A DNA stretch of 64,000 nt from Iodobacter ciconiae (GCF_003952345.1 NZ_CP034433.1:2666001-2730000); one strand, 5' to 3'; counted from the stretch's first letter, positions 18,858 through 26,783 are shown. Notes: generated by a model from the letters alone, not told the origin. A program made the numbers and translations.

Positions 18858-19880
18858 TTACTCAGCCACCTTCACTACCAGCTTACCGGTATTCTTCCCT
18901 TCCAGCAGGCCAATAAAGGCTTGTGGGGCGTTTTCCAAGCCTTGCACGATGTCTTCACGGTATTTGATTTTGCCCTCTTTAATCCACTGGCTCATGGCGA
19001 CAAAGAATTCACCGTAGCGATGGCCGAAATCATCCCAGATAATAAAACCTTGCATGCGGATACGTTTTTTCAGCAGCGTGCCCATCAGCATGGATAAGCG
19101 ATCTGGGCCAGCAGGCAAACTGGTAGCGTTGTATTGTGAAATCAAGCCACAAAGCGGCACACGCGCGGCGGTATTAAGCAAAGGCAGAACCGCATCAAAC
19201 ACCGCGCCACCTACATTTTCGTAATACACATCGATACCTTTAGCGCAGGCCGCAGCCAGCTGCTCGGCAAAATCGCTGGCGCGGTGATCGATACATGCGT
19301 CAAACCCCAACTCGTTCACGGCGTAAGCACATTTTTCAGCACCACCAGCAATACCTACTACTCGGCAGCCTTTGATCTTGGCGATTTGCCCGACGATCGC
19401 ACCGACTGCACCAGTGGCAGCAGCCACCACCACGGTTTCACCCGCCTTAGGCTGGCCGATTTCTAATAGGCCCATATAGGCGGTAAAGCCCGGCATACCT
19501 AACACACCCAGCGCATGCGATGGAGACGCCAAAGCACCCAGCTTTTGCAGGCCTGTGCCATCCGAGGTGCTGTAGTTCTGCCAGCCGCCAAAGTTCACAA
19601 CCAGATCACCGACAGCGTAATCACCATGTTGCGATGCTTCAACGCGGCTAACCGTACCACCGACCATCACGGCACCCACTTCTACCGGCGGAGCATAAGA
19701 AGGCGCATCGCTCATCCGGCCACGCATATAAGGATCGAGAGACAGATACAGCGCGCGCAGTAATACTTCACCGCTGCCGATAGCAGGGATGGCGAGCTCT
19801 TCCAGACGAAAATTTGCAGGTACAGGCGCGCCATGCGGGCGGCTAGCTAAAACGATACGACGATTCAGTATTGATGGCAT
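18858..19880 (-). CDS. NADP-dependent oxidoreductase, CurA-like (MDR superfamily)
   Basis: A 340-residue zinc-independent medium-chain reductase of the leukotriene B4 12-hydroxydehydrogenase / curcumin reductase (CurA) group, which reduce alpha,beta-unsaturated ketones and aldehydes with NADPH. The Rossmann motif is VVVAAATGAVGAIVGQIAK; other family marks are LYLSLDPYMRGRMSD and DVYYENVGGAVFDAVLPLL. I chose the ATG at 19880 (MPSILNRRIVLASRPHG) with GGAG upstream; the longer reading to 19958 runs into the upstream gene. It lies 20 bases after the GST gene, in one operon. Confidence 0.9.
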   Translation of the reverse strand: MPSILNRRIVLASRPHGAPVPANFRLEELAIPAIGSGEVLLRALYLSLDPYMRGRMSDAPSYAPPVEVGAVMVGGTVSRVEASQHGDYAVGDLVVNFGGWQNYSTSDGTGLQKLGALASPSHALGVLGMPGFTAYMGLLEIGQPKAGETVVVAAATGAVGAIVGQIAKIKGCRVVGIAGGAEKCAYAVNELGFDACIDHRASDFAEQLAAACAKGIDVYYENVGGAVFDAVLPLLNTAARVPLCGLISQYNATSLPAGPDRLSMLMGTLLKKRIRMQGFIIWDDFGHRYGEFFVAMSQWIKEGKIKYREDIVQGLENAPQAFIGLLEGKNTGKLVVKVAE

Positions 19881-19900
19881 GTATAAGCTCCAGAGATTAA

Positions 19901-20806
19901 TTAAACAGCGCGAATGTCGTAATCCATACGTGGGAAATGGACATGCAGCAGGCCGCAAACGGTACTTTGACGGGCGATCACTATTTTTTGCTCATCCAGA
20001 TAAACCAGCTCACCCGCCACGCTTTCCTGCGGATAGCCTTCTGGCTGAACAAGCACTTTCTGACCTGCTTTAAACAGCGAATCCGGCATTTCAGCAAGGG
20101 CGGCTGGCTGAGCCTGATTGCCGGCAGCAAACGCCTCGCTCGCGGTAACACTGCGCATCTGGCCATGGCCCAATGCCGCCATTTTGCCCATCCATGGCAA
20201 TAAAGTGTTTGGAATAAAATCTGCCAAAAGCTGTGCACCCTGCAAAAACCACAGCGTGTGATACACCGCAAAATCACCGGCACAAGGGTGAGTGCCGCCT
20301 AAATAATCGCGGCCGCTTAATGCCTGATCCACTTGATTAATCAAAGCTTGCAGCTGAATCGCCAATTGCGCCTGATCGGCAAGTAATTGCGATTTTTGCA
20401 AAGGCAGCTGCGGGTGCATAGCGATGCGATCATCGAGCAGAGCCTGTGGAAGATGCTCAATACGGCAGGCCATCAGATAGCGTACCGCCCGCCAGAAAAT
20501 ATCCACATCAAACAAGCGGCCCAGCAAACCGGCTTGCGCCGCCTGTGGCCCGCTCGCTAAAGCTGGCTGAGGAAAACGCCGCTCCAGCTCCTGAATAATC
20601 AAGGCCGAATCGCAATAAATATCTGCGCCAATTTGCAGCACCGGCGCACGCCGGTAGCCACCAGTGAGCTCCATTAAATCAGGCTTGGGCAGCAGCATCG
20701 GCATAAGCAGGGATTGCCATGCCAACTGCTTAAATCCTAAGTAACTGCGTATTTTTTCAGAATACGGCGAGGCCTGGTAATGATGCAAAATCAGCGCAGC
20801 ATTCAT
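19901..20806 (-). CDS. Glutathione S-transferase family protein with extra C-terminal domain
   Basis: A 301-residue protein. The N-terminal thioredoxin-fold GST domain is at about residues 1-85 (LILHHYQASPYSEKIRSYLG, then PVLQIGADIYCDSALIIQELE with the conserved acidic-Ser pair that binds the glutathione gamma-glutamyl group). The helical GST domain is at about 90-220 (AGDFAVYHTLWFL). About 60 more residues follow (KAGQKVLVQPEGYP...). The extra C-terminal piece is longer than in typical GSTs and I cannot name it. It starts one base after the yqhD stop, so it is co-translated with the aldehyde reductase; a role in conjugating electrophiles is inferred. Confidence 0.85.
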   Translation of the reverse strand: MNAALILHHYQASPYSEKIRSYLGFKQLAWQSLLMPMLLPKPDLMELTGGYRRAPVLQIGADIYCDSALIIQELERRFPQPALASGPQAAQAGLLGRLFDVDIFWRAVRYLMACRIEHLPQALLDDRIAMHPQLPLQKSQLLADQAQLAIQLQALINQVDQALSGRDYLGGTHPCAGDFAVYHTLWFLQGAQLLADFIPNTLLPWMGKMAALGHGQMRSVTASEAFAAGNQAQPAALAEMPDSLFKAGQKVLVQPEGYPQESVAGELVYLDEQKIVIARQSTVCGLLHVHFPRMDYDIRAV

Positions 20807-20807
20807 C

Positions 20808-21965
20808 TTAGTAGCTGCCTTCCAAAACCAGCTTGCTGATGGCTAAATCCACATCCCCACGCTCACCCAGAGCCACCATGCCGTGGGCTTTTAGCTGCTC
20901 AACTACAGCATTAATTGCACTTACTTCCAGGCCGTAATCACGCATCCGGGTTTTAATACCCATGGCTTCAAAAAATTCACGGGTTTTAGCAATCGCAGCA
21001 TCGATACGTGCGTCTTCCGACCCTTCTTTAATGCCCCATACACGCTCGGCGTATTGCAGCAGTTTTTCACGCTTGGCTGCACGGCGTACATTCAGCATCG
21101 ATGGCAAAACAATCGCCAGTGTTTGTGCATGGTCGATATTATATAAAGCGGTCAATTCATGGCCAAGCAAGTGTGTTGCCCAATCTTGCGGCACCCCGGC
21201 ACCAATCAGGCCATTTAGCGCCATTGTGGCGGCCCACATTAAATTGGAACGTACGGTGTAATCATGTGGAGTCGCCAGTGCCTGCGGGCCAACTTCAAGT
21301 AAAGTTTGCAACAGGCTTTCGGCAAAACGGTCTTGCACAGGCGCATTGGCCGGGTAAGTCAGATATTGCTCGACTACATGAATAAAGGCATCCACCACAC
21401 CATTAGCAATTTGCCTTGCTGGCAGGCTATAGGTTTTAGTAGGGTCAAGAATGGCAAACTTGGGAAATACATGACGATTCATAAATGGCAGCTTAGTTTT
21501 GGTTTCGCTGCGACTAATCACCGAGCCATTGTTCATTTCCGAGCCGGTAGCGGGCAGAGTTAGCACTGCGCCCAAAGGTAAAGCGGCTTTAATATGCTGG
21601 CCACCCGTAGTAAAGATTTCCCATGGATCGCCCTCGTACAAAGCAGCAGCGGCAGCCAATTTAGTGCCATCAATCACCGAGCCACCACCCACAGCCAGCA
21701 GAAAATCAATTTTCTCGGCCTTAATCTGTGCCACGGCTTTCATCATGGTTTCATAAGTAGGATTGGCTTCAATCCCAGAAAACTCAGTCACACTATGATT
21801 TTTTAAGGCTTCCATCACCTCGGTATAAGTGCCATTTTTTTTGATGCTACCACCACCATAAAGTACCAGAACACGGGCTTTTTCTGGTACAAGAGAGGCT
21901 AATTTAGCAATCTGGCCTTCGCCAAAAACGATTTGAACCGGATTATAAAATTCGAATTGTTGCAT
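20808..21965 (-). CDS. yqhD: Iron-containing alcohol dehydrogenase, YqhD-like aldehyde reductase
   Basis: NADPH-dependent reductase of short-chain and peroxidation-derived aldehydes. The 385-residue product matches E. coli YqhD along its length: the GGGS dinucleotide motifs LLAVGGGSVIDGTK, the substrate region LTLPATGSEMNNGSVISR, and the metal-binding segments GVVDAFIHVVEQY and GHELTALYNIDHAQTLA. It is the first gene of a minus-strand run (yqhD, GST, CurA-like) and has a 15-bp palindrome 28 bases before its start identical to the one upstream of the NemR-like regulator. Confidence 0.93.
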   Translation of the reverse strand: MQQFEFYNPVQIVFGEGQIAKLASLVPEKARVLVLYGGGSIKKNGTYTEVMEALKNHSVTEFSGIEANPTYETMMKAVAQIKAEKIDFLLAVGGGSVIDGTKLAAAAALYEGDPWEIFTTGGQHIKAALPLGAVLTLPATGSEMNNGSVISRSETKTKLPFMNRHVFPKFAILDPTKTYSLPARQIANGVVDAFIHVVEQYLTYPANAPVQDRFAESLLQTLLEVGPQALATPHDYTVRSNLMWAATMALNGLIGAGVPQDWATHLLGHELTALYNIDHAQTLAIVLPSMLNVRRAAKREKLLQYAERVWGIKEGSEDARIDAAIAKTREFFEAMGIKTRMRDYGLEVSAINAVVEQLKAHGMVALGERGDVDLAISKLVLEGSY

Positions 21966-21992
21966 GATGCATTCCTTATAAATTTACAAAAA

Positions 21993-22007
21993 TAGACCAG
22001 TCGTCTA
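21993..22007. promoter_or_regulatory. NemR-type operator before yqhD
   Basis: TAGACCAGTCGTCTA, an inverted repeat (TAGAC-N5-GTCTA), 28 bases upstream of the yqhD start. An identical 15-mer lies upstream of nemR. NemR of E. coli binds a TAGAC/GTCTA type palindrome, which fits the NemR-like regulator encoded here. Confidence 0.85.
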
Positions 22008-22128
22008 ATTTGAGCATCAAAAAAATCGGCAACGCTGCCGAAGTATTTATTACAAAAATTATCAGGAAGACAAAGCTGATCTGCCCTTCCCCGTTAAGCG
22101 GTGCACAGGCACAAAAGTGTGCCCCTTC

Positions 22129-22719
22129 CTATAAATCTTTCACGCCCAAAAGGTGGCAAGTCGTTTGCATAGCAGTTTCAAGCGCACTGCCATCCTGACG
22201 AATTTTGGTCAGCAGGCTTGCGCCCAGCCACATCTGATACAGCATCAAGGCCGCGGACCGAGCATCCATGTCTGGCGACAAGGCCCCTTCACAGCGCGGC
22301 TCATCCAGCCATTTTGCCAGCCGCTCAATCACACCATCAGTGCCCAGCTTAAAAACCAGCCGCATCGGCTCTGATAAATCGGCTACCTCTGCAGACAACT
22401 TCACCACCATACACTGGTTAGCCTGACTACAAGCACCTTGCGACATCAGCCAGCTGTGCCAGTAGTGCATCAGCCGCTCGCCACTGCAATCGTATTGTGT
22501 TTCCAAAACCTGCATATGCAGCTGATAATTGACAAAATAACGCTCTAAAAGCGCACAGCCAAAGTGCTCTTTTGAGGGGAAATAATGATAGAACGAACCT
22601 TTAGGTACTTCTGCCGCCTTTAAGATCTCGGCCAGCCCAACAGCAGAGAATCCCTTCCCCCTGAGAATAGATTCGCCTACTGCCAATAAATGTTCGCGTG
22701 TGTCTTCGTGTTTTGCCAT
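22129..22719 (-). CDS. nemR: TetR-family repressor NemR-like
   Basis: A 196-residue TetR-family repressor. The N-terminal helix-turn-helix is at about residues 25-47 (VGLAEILKAAEVPKGSFYHYF). The sequence follows E. coli NemR closely (TREHLLAVGESI, KEHFGCALLERY, CMVVKLSAEVADLSEPMR). Cys103 aligns with the redox-sensing Cys106 of E. coli NemR, which responds to hypochlorite, quinones and other electrophiles. The gene lies upstream of the detoxification genes on the same strand and has a palindromic operator before its start, so autoregulation is likely. Confidence 0.9.
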   Translation of the reverse strand: MAKHEDTREHLLAVGESILRGKGFSAVGLAEILKAAEVPKGSFYHYFPSKEHFGCALLERYFVNYQLHMQVLETQYDCSGERLMHYWHSWLMSQGACSQANQCMVVKLSAEVADLSEPMRLVFKLGTDGVIERLAKWLDEPRCEGALSPDMDARSAALMLYQMWLGASLLTKIRQDGSALETAMQTTCHLLGVKDL

Positions 22720-22740
22720 GAACGCAGTCTCCCATAAAAA

Positions 22741-22755
22741 TAGACCAGTCGTCTA
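22741..22755. promoter_or_regulatory. NemR-type operator before nemR
   Basis: TAGACCAGTCGTCTA, 22 bases upstream of the nemR start and identical to the site at 21993-22007. It implies autoregulation and coordinated release of both promoters on electrophile sensing. Confidence 0.85.
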
Positions 22756-22955
22756 GTTTTATTTAACAGCGAGTAATGGGGTCGCCCCAGATGACCTGTC
22801 CTGACAATAGTAGACACACCTATTTCATACGTACTTGCAATGTTTGCTGAAGTTTTGGACAAACACTGCCGGCGCTACGTTACCAAGGCAAGAATGCCGC
22901 CGTTGACGGTTATAAAATATTTCTATGTATTCCCCTGATGCTGCTGATGGCTGAT

Positions 22956-23159
22956 TCACGGTTTATAACGCTGATAATGAATCAGCTCATTATTCAAACG
23001 GCCCAAAAAGTTTTCCATCGGCGTATTGTCGTAGCAGTTCCTCCGCCGCGACATCGATACCCGCAAACCAAACTGCTCAATCAGCGTCCGATAGCCATGC
23101 GTACAATATTGACTGCCCGAATGTAAGATGAGTCCTGCGGGTGGCCGCTTCCACTTCAC
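22956..23159 (-). pseudogene. IS3-family transposase fragment (decayed)
   Basis: The minus strand encodes about 67 residues of an IS3-family DDE transposase C-terminal region: GLILHSGSQYCTHGYRTL, EQFGLRVSMSRRRNCYDNTPMENFLGRLNNELIHYQRY. Intact relatives read HSDRGSQYC, so two residues appear lost at the second catalytic aspartate. The N-terminal half is absent and the frame stops right after the fragment. To the left, at about 22795-22825, a sequence reading GGTGTGTCTACTATTGTCAG on the minus strand may be the element's terminal repeat. It is a dead remnant; the remaining part of 22756-23217 holds nothing else I recognise. Confidence 0.8.
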
Positions 23160-23217
23160 TGTATTTCACAACGTTTGTGCCCACCAAACTCAGGCTACCT
23201 CACTTCATCTCCGCTAT

Positions 23218-23248
23218 TCCCCTTTTACTGACTCAAAGGGGATTTTTT
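23218..23248 (+). terminator. Rho-independent terminator upstream of the bufferin operon
   Basis: Stem TCCCCTTT / AAAGGGGA with a 9-nt loop followed by six T on the plus strand. It shields the downstream operon from readthrough and suggests a promoter between here and 23313. Confidence 0.8.
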
Positions 23249-23312
23249 GCTCATATTGTCAGATCAATAGCCCGCTACCGACTAATTGGTACTCACAATA
23301 AGGAAATGGCCA

Positions 23313-23762
23313 TTGACCACTCAATTATCACGCCTTGCCAAGGCGAAGCTGCTTAACCCGCTCGCACCTGTCGCCGATCTGCTACTACGCCTGTATCTCG
23401 CCAAAATCTTTTTTATGTCAGGCCTGACCAAAGTGGCCGACTGGGGAAACACAGTCATGCTGTTTACCGACGAATACCATGTGCCGCTGTTATCGCCGCA
23501 GCTGGCGGCAATTGGCGGTACCCTGGGCGAGCTGGCTCTACCGGTGCTACTGGTGCTGGGCTTATTCACCCGCCTATCTGCAATGGGGCTATTTGTACTG
23601 AATTTGGTCGCAGTCGTTTCCTACTACCACGTGCTAGAAGACATCCCCGCCGCACTGCAAGACCATCTGGAGTGGGGCTTGTTGCTGCTGGTGCTGATTG
23701 CCATTCCTCTCCAGCGGTGGGCGCTGGAGCGCCTGTGGTTTCGCCAATCTCAAACTGATTAA
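23313..23762 (+). CDS. DoxX-family membrane protein of the bufferin operon (BufD-like)
   Basis: A 149-residue inner-membrane protein of the DoxX family with four predicted helices (LLRLYLAKIFFMSGLTKV, GGTLGELALPVLLVLGLF, LFVLNLVAVVSYY, WGLLLLVLIAIPL). I chose the TTG at 23313, which gives MTTQLSRLAKAKLLNP and has AAGGA seven bases before it; no ATG is in frame and the more distant TTG at 23286 lacks such a site. DoxX proteins (BufD) are recurrent partners in bufferin operons, thought to act in electron transfer or membrane redox, which fits the redoxin gene 12 bases downstream. Confidence 0.85.
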   Translation: MTTQLSRLAKAKLLNPLAPVADLLLRLYLAKIFFMSGLTKVADWGNTVMLFTDEYHVPLLSPQLAAIGGTLGELALPVLLVLGLFTRLSAMGLFVLNLVAVVSYYHVLEDIPAALQDHLEWGLLLLVLIAIPLQRWALERLWFRQSQTD

Positions 23763-23774
23763 TAAGGATCTGCA

Positions 23775-24281
23775 ATGAAAAAATTCTGGCTTTCTTGCTG
23801 CTGTATTTTCCTGGTTTACGCCAGCACCAATGCCAATGCCAATGCCGCCCCGATGCTACAAGGGCGGGATGTCGTCACTGGCAAAGCCGTGAATCTGGCG
23901 CAAGTGCGCGGTAAAGATCAAACCGTGCTGCTGGTGTTTTTTAAAGCCGGCTGCGATACCTGCGTGTACAACTTCAAACTGATTCGTGAATTTTACAAAG
24001 CCAATAAAGCCAGTCGCTTTAATGTGATTGGCGTTGGGCTCGATAGTAAACCTGAGCCATTTCGCAGCTACGCCGAGCTAGTGCGCGCCACCACGCCCCA
24101 AGATGAGCAGTTCCCGCTACTGTGGCGCCCCGATGCTGCACAGCAAGATAATTTTGGCGAAATGAATAATGACTCCACCGTCTTTGTGATCGGCAAAAAT
24201 GGCGAGATCACGCTGAAACGTAAAGGAGTGATCAAAGACGAGGATTGGGATGATATTTGGACATCGCTGCAAAATAACTGA
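23775..24281 (+). CDS. Secreted thioredoxin-fold redoxin of the bufferin operon
   Basis: A 168-residue exported thioredoxin-like (AhpC/TSA or TlpA type) protein. A signal peptide covers about residues 1-25 (cleavage near ANANAAP). The active site is FFKAGCDTCVYN, a CxxC with Cys60 and Cys63, followed by the strand VIGVGLDSKPEPF and NDSTVFVIGKNGEITLKRKG, where cis-proline thioredoxins have the second loop. The CxxC suggests a disulfide reductase or isomerase rather than a peroxidase. It lies between DoxX and the precursor gene, so a role in handling the cysteines of the bufferin or in periplasmic copper-linked redox is inferred. Confidence 0.82.
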   Translation: MKKFWLSCCCIFLVYASTNANANAAPMLQGRDVVTGKAVNLAQVRGKDQTVLLVFFKAGCDTCVYNFKLIREFYKANKASRFNVIGVGLDSKPEPFRSYAELVRATTPQDEQFPLLWRPDAAQQDNFGEMNNDSTVFVIGKNGEITLKRKGVIKDEDWDDIWTSLQNN

Positions 24282-24594
24282 GCGTAAACGGCTCCGTTGC
24301 ACGGAAATGGGCCAGCAGCGCAATCGGCTGCGCTAAGTGCCCCCTGTGGGCTATATCCATAATATCAATATTGGATGCTGCAACGCTCGGTCGGTGGTGG
24401 TGAATTTTCCTTTCTGTCTGCTCGGTGGAATACGAACTAAAAACATCACACGGTAAGCGCAGAAAACTATTACAGCTAATTTAATGGTTATTTTGCGTAT
24501 TTTCCAGCGGCAGCTGCCAGATCTTGTGATTTCACCCGACAAAGTAGCAGATACCCATTTCGGTATCGCTGACACCACTTTGGAGAACATCGTC
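24282..24594. other. 313-bp spacer before the bufferin precursor gene
   Basis: This spacer has no gene. A small hairpin AGCGCA / TGCGCT is at about 24315-24333. GGAATA near 24427 followed 18 bases later by CGGTAA could be an extracytoplasmic sigma factor promoter, since bufferin operons are often under such factors, but this match is weak. The length suggests that the precursor gene has its own promoter. Confidence 0.35.
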
Positions 24595-24837
24595 ATGAAC
24601 AAGCAATTCATCCTCACCAGCGCGTTAACTGCAGTATTGGCCGCGGGTGTTTCGGGCACGGTCGTCGCAGCAGAAAAAGAAAAATGCTACGGAGTTGCCA
24701 TGGCTGGCAAAAATGATTGTGCAGCCAATGGGCACGCCTGCGCAGGGCAAGCCAAAAGTGATTTGCATAGTAAAGAGTGGAAATACGTTGCAGCGGGGAC
24801 CTGTGTGAAGATGAAGGGTACGCTTAAACCCATGTAA
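24595..24837 (+). CDS. bufA: Bufferin-type RiPP precursor (BufA1 family, DUF2282)
   Basis: An 80-residue precursor with a cleavable N-terminal signal peptide (hydrophobic residues 5-25, cleavage after VVAA) and a four-cysteine mature part: EKCYGVAMAGKNDCAANGHACAGQ and later AGTCVKMKGTLKPM, cysteines at 31, 42, 49 and 70. This is the DUF2282 pattern of bufferin-1 precursors, whose cysteines are modified by an MNIO enzyme to bind copper in the periplasm. I chose the ATG at 24595 with GGAG upstream; the longer open frame from 24484 is non-homologous. The MNIO and partner genes follow directly. Unusually for a RiPP, the leader is a Sec signal. Confidence 0.92.
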   Translation: MNKQFILTSALTAVLAAGVSGTVVAAEKEKCYGVAMAGKNDCAANGHACAGQAKSDLHSKEWKYVAAGTCVKMKGTLKPM

Positions 24838-24905
24838 TTGGGTAATGGGTGGCAAGACTTTAATCAAGTTTTGCCACGACTTTAGTTTTTTTAGAGAGCA
24901 TCCTC

Positions 24906-25748
24906 ATGTTTAACAATTTACCCTGCGAGGCTGGGCTTGGCCTACGCGCTCCCCACGTTGCCGAGGTTTTGGTGCAGCGCCCGGCGGTAGCATGGTGGGA
25001 AGTCCACAGCGAAAATTATTTTGGCGGCGGCGAGCCGCTGGCTGCACTGTGTCATTTACGCGCGGATTATCCAGTAAGCTTACACGGCATTGGGCTAGGA
25101 TTAGGCAGTTTAAGCCCACTCGACACTAAACATTTGGCTCAACTCAAGCAATTAGTAGCCCGGGTTGAGCCAGCCGCAGTGTCAGAGCATCTGGCGTGGA
25201 ATCGGCACTCCGAGCGCTATTTTAATGACCTATTCCCTATTCCACGGGTAGCAGGGGTGATCGAACATTTGGTGGAACGCATTGTGCAAGTACAAGACGT
25301 ACTACAGCGGCCAATTTTATTGGAAAACGTGTCGTCCTATGTGGGCTTTGCCGGTGAAATGATATCCGAGGCTGAATTGATGGCCGAACTAGTGCGCCGC
25401 ACCGGCTGTGGTTTGCTGGTAGATTTGAATAATTTTTATGTCAACTCGCTCAATTTAGGGCTCGATGCCGAGCAAGAGCTATCTCGTATTACGGGCGACA
25501 CAGTGCATGAAATCCATGTCGCCGGATTTGAATGGTTTGAAGGCACAGCGATTGATACCCACGGCGCGCCGATTAGCACCGAGGTATTGGCCTTGTTGCG
25601 ATTGTCATTACAGCGCTGGGGGCCGAAACCGGTCTTATTAGAGCGCGATACAAATCTGGCAGATTTTTCTAGCTTATTCCAAGAATATTGCTCCTTAGAT
25701 CAATTTGTTAATGAATCATTGATCAATACACCAGGGGTATATGCATGA
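24906..25748 (+). CDS. bufB: MNIO-family enzyme BufB (DUF692)
   Basis: A 280-residue multinuclear non-heme iron-dependent oxidative enzyme (formerly DUF692), a TIM-barrel protein that in bufferin systems converts precursor cysteines to modified residues. Family motifs are present: GLGLRAPHVAEVL, WWEVHSENYFGGG, YPVSLHGIGLGLGS (metal histidine), AVSEHLAW, RPILLENVSSYVGF (metal glutamate), GLLVDLNNFYVNSLN, and HEIHVAGFEWFEGTAIDTHGAPIS (His/Asp ligands). It starts 68 bases after the precursor gene and overlaps bufC by four bases. Confidence 0.94.
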   Translation: MFNNLPCEAGLGLRAPHVAEVLVQRPAVAWWEVHSENYFGGGEPLAALCHLRADYPVSLHGIGLGLGSLSPLDTKHLAQLKQLVARVEPAAVSEHLAWNRHSERYFNDLFPIPRVAGVIEHLVERIVQVQDVLQRPILLENVSSYVGFAGEMISEAELMAELVRRTGCGLLVDLNNFYVNSLNLGLDAEQELSRITGDTVHEIHVAGFEWFEGTAIDTHGAPISTEVLALLRLSLQRWGPKPVLLERDTNLADFSSLFQEYCSLDQFVNESLINTPGVYA

Positions 25749-26473
25749 ACTACGTCCAGGCAATAACTACGTTTGCCGGTTTGCTGCTTGACCCACACTC
25801 TACCAAAGACGGTTTACACTTTGCCGAACGAATGCGCCACTATCGCGCCAATTGCCGGCTAAATCGTATTGCCGCGCTGCAAAGCATTTTTAGTAATGTC
25901 ATGCAGTTGGTGGGAGAAGATTTCTTCGCCGCACTGGCACGGGAATATGTTGATGCAACCCCGGCTAACTCCGCCGACCTGCATGCAATGGGTGATGATT
26001 TTTCCAACTTTATTGCCCAATTTGCCCCTGCAGCCGAGTTGCCGTACTTAACCGATATGGCCAGAGTCGATTGGGCCCGCTGGCGTGCCTATCTGGCAAC
26101 CGATGAGGCCGTGTTGGGATTGCCTGAGCTAGCCGAATTGGCCGCAACAGACTTTGCCAGTATGCAATTGCAGTTTCATCCCAGCTTGCAGCTAGTGCAG
26201 TCTGCCCAATGGCCGATTGCGGATATTTTGGCGATGCATGCGGGAGGGCCCAGCGCAGATCTTGCGCAGGGCGGACAGCAACTTTTAATCAGCCGGACTC
26301 AATGGCAGGCCATTAGTTTGGGGCAGTGGACTTTTGTGCAATCTTTAAGTGCCGGCGATTGTGTTGGCGATGCGCTGGAAGGCGCGCTGCAGATTGATCC
26401 GAATACGAATATCCAGAATATAATAAGCATTTTGTTTACGCAGAAATTGGTTCTAAACATTCAGGCATCTTAA
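25745..26473 (+). CDS. bufC: BufC, DNA-binding-domain-like partner of the MNIO enzyme (DUF2063)
   Basis: A 242-residue protein of the DUF2063 family, partner of MNIO enzymes. The N-terminal domain (about residues 1-95) has the family pattern FAGLLLDPHSTKDGLHFAERMRHYRANCRLNRIAALQSIFSNVMQLVGEDFF, used in related systems to recognise the precursor and present it to the MNIO enzyme. The C-terminal half is more variable (ADILAMHAGGPSADLAQGGQQLLISR). It starts on the ATGA overlap with bufB, implying a stoichiometric complex. Despite the historical domain name, DNA binding is not expected. Confidence 0.9.
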   Translation: MNYVQAITTFAGLLLDPHSTKDGLHFAERMRHYRANCRLNRIAALQSIFSNVMQLVGEDFFAALAREYVDATPANSADLHAMGDDFSNFIAQFAPAAELPYLTDMARVDWARWRAYLATDEAVLGLPELAELAATDFASMQLQFHPSLQLVQSAQWPIADILAMHAGGPSADLAQGGQQLLISRTQWQAISLGQWTFVQSLSAGDCVGDALEGALQIDPNTNIQNIISILFTQKLVLNIQAS

Positions 26474-26619
26474 AGAGGTTTTCGGCAAACTCACCTCCAT
26501 TTAATTAGCACTATCGCAGCAAACCGGTGCGGAGCATTAATTTCAGCCGCCGGTAAAGTGGTTTTTAGTGTCCGCTAAGGCCGGGTAGCTCTTAGCACAG
26601 TACGCTGTTTCGTGTCATT

Positions 26620-26783
26620 TCAGAGGGCACCGTCTTGCTCGGCATCCAACAGAAACAGTGGTGCCCCCCCTTCGGACAGACCATACGGTTTAAGTTGGGT
26701 GGCGCAGTTCCGATCAATGGCTGCAGCCAATGACAAAATCTGAAGACACAAGCGGACTCCTTCCACATCAGAAAGTTCTCGAC
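26620..26783 (-). pseudogene. Possible MarR-family regulator remnant
   Basis: On the minus strand one frame encodes ELSDVEGVRLCLQILSLAAAIDRNCATQLKPYGLSEGGAPLFLLDAEQDGAL and then stops. I see resemblance to the N-terminal helix region of MarR-type regulators (a pattern like DR-C---L-PYGLSEG----LFLLDA). The winged helix part is missing and there is no start codon or ribosome site upstream, so if real it is a decayed gene. The similarity is by eye only. Other parts of 26474-26924 hold no gene. Confidence 0.35.

Noticed and set aside
22795..23159. A complete IS3 element at 22.8-23.2 kb.
   Set aside because: Only a short C-terminal transposase fragment is present, with a deletion at a catalytic site and no N-terminal half, so it is a remnant.
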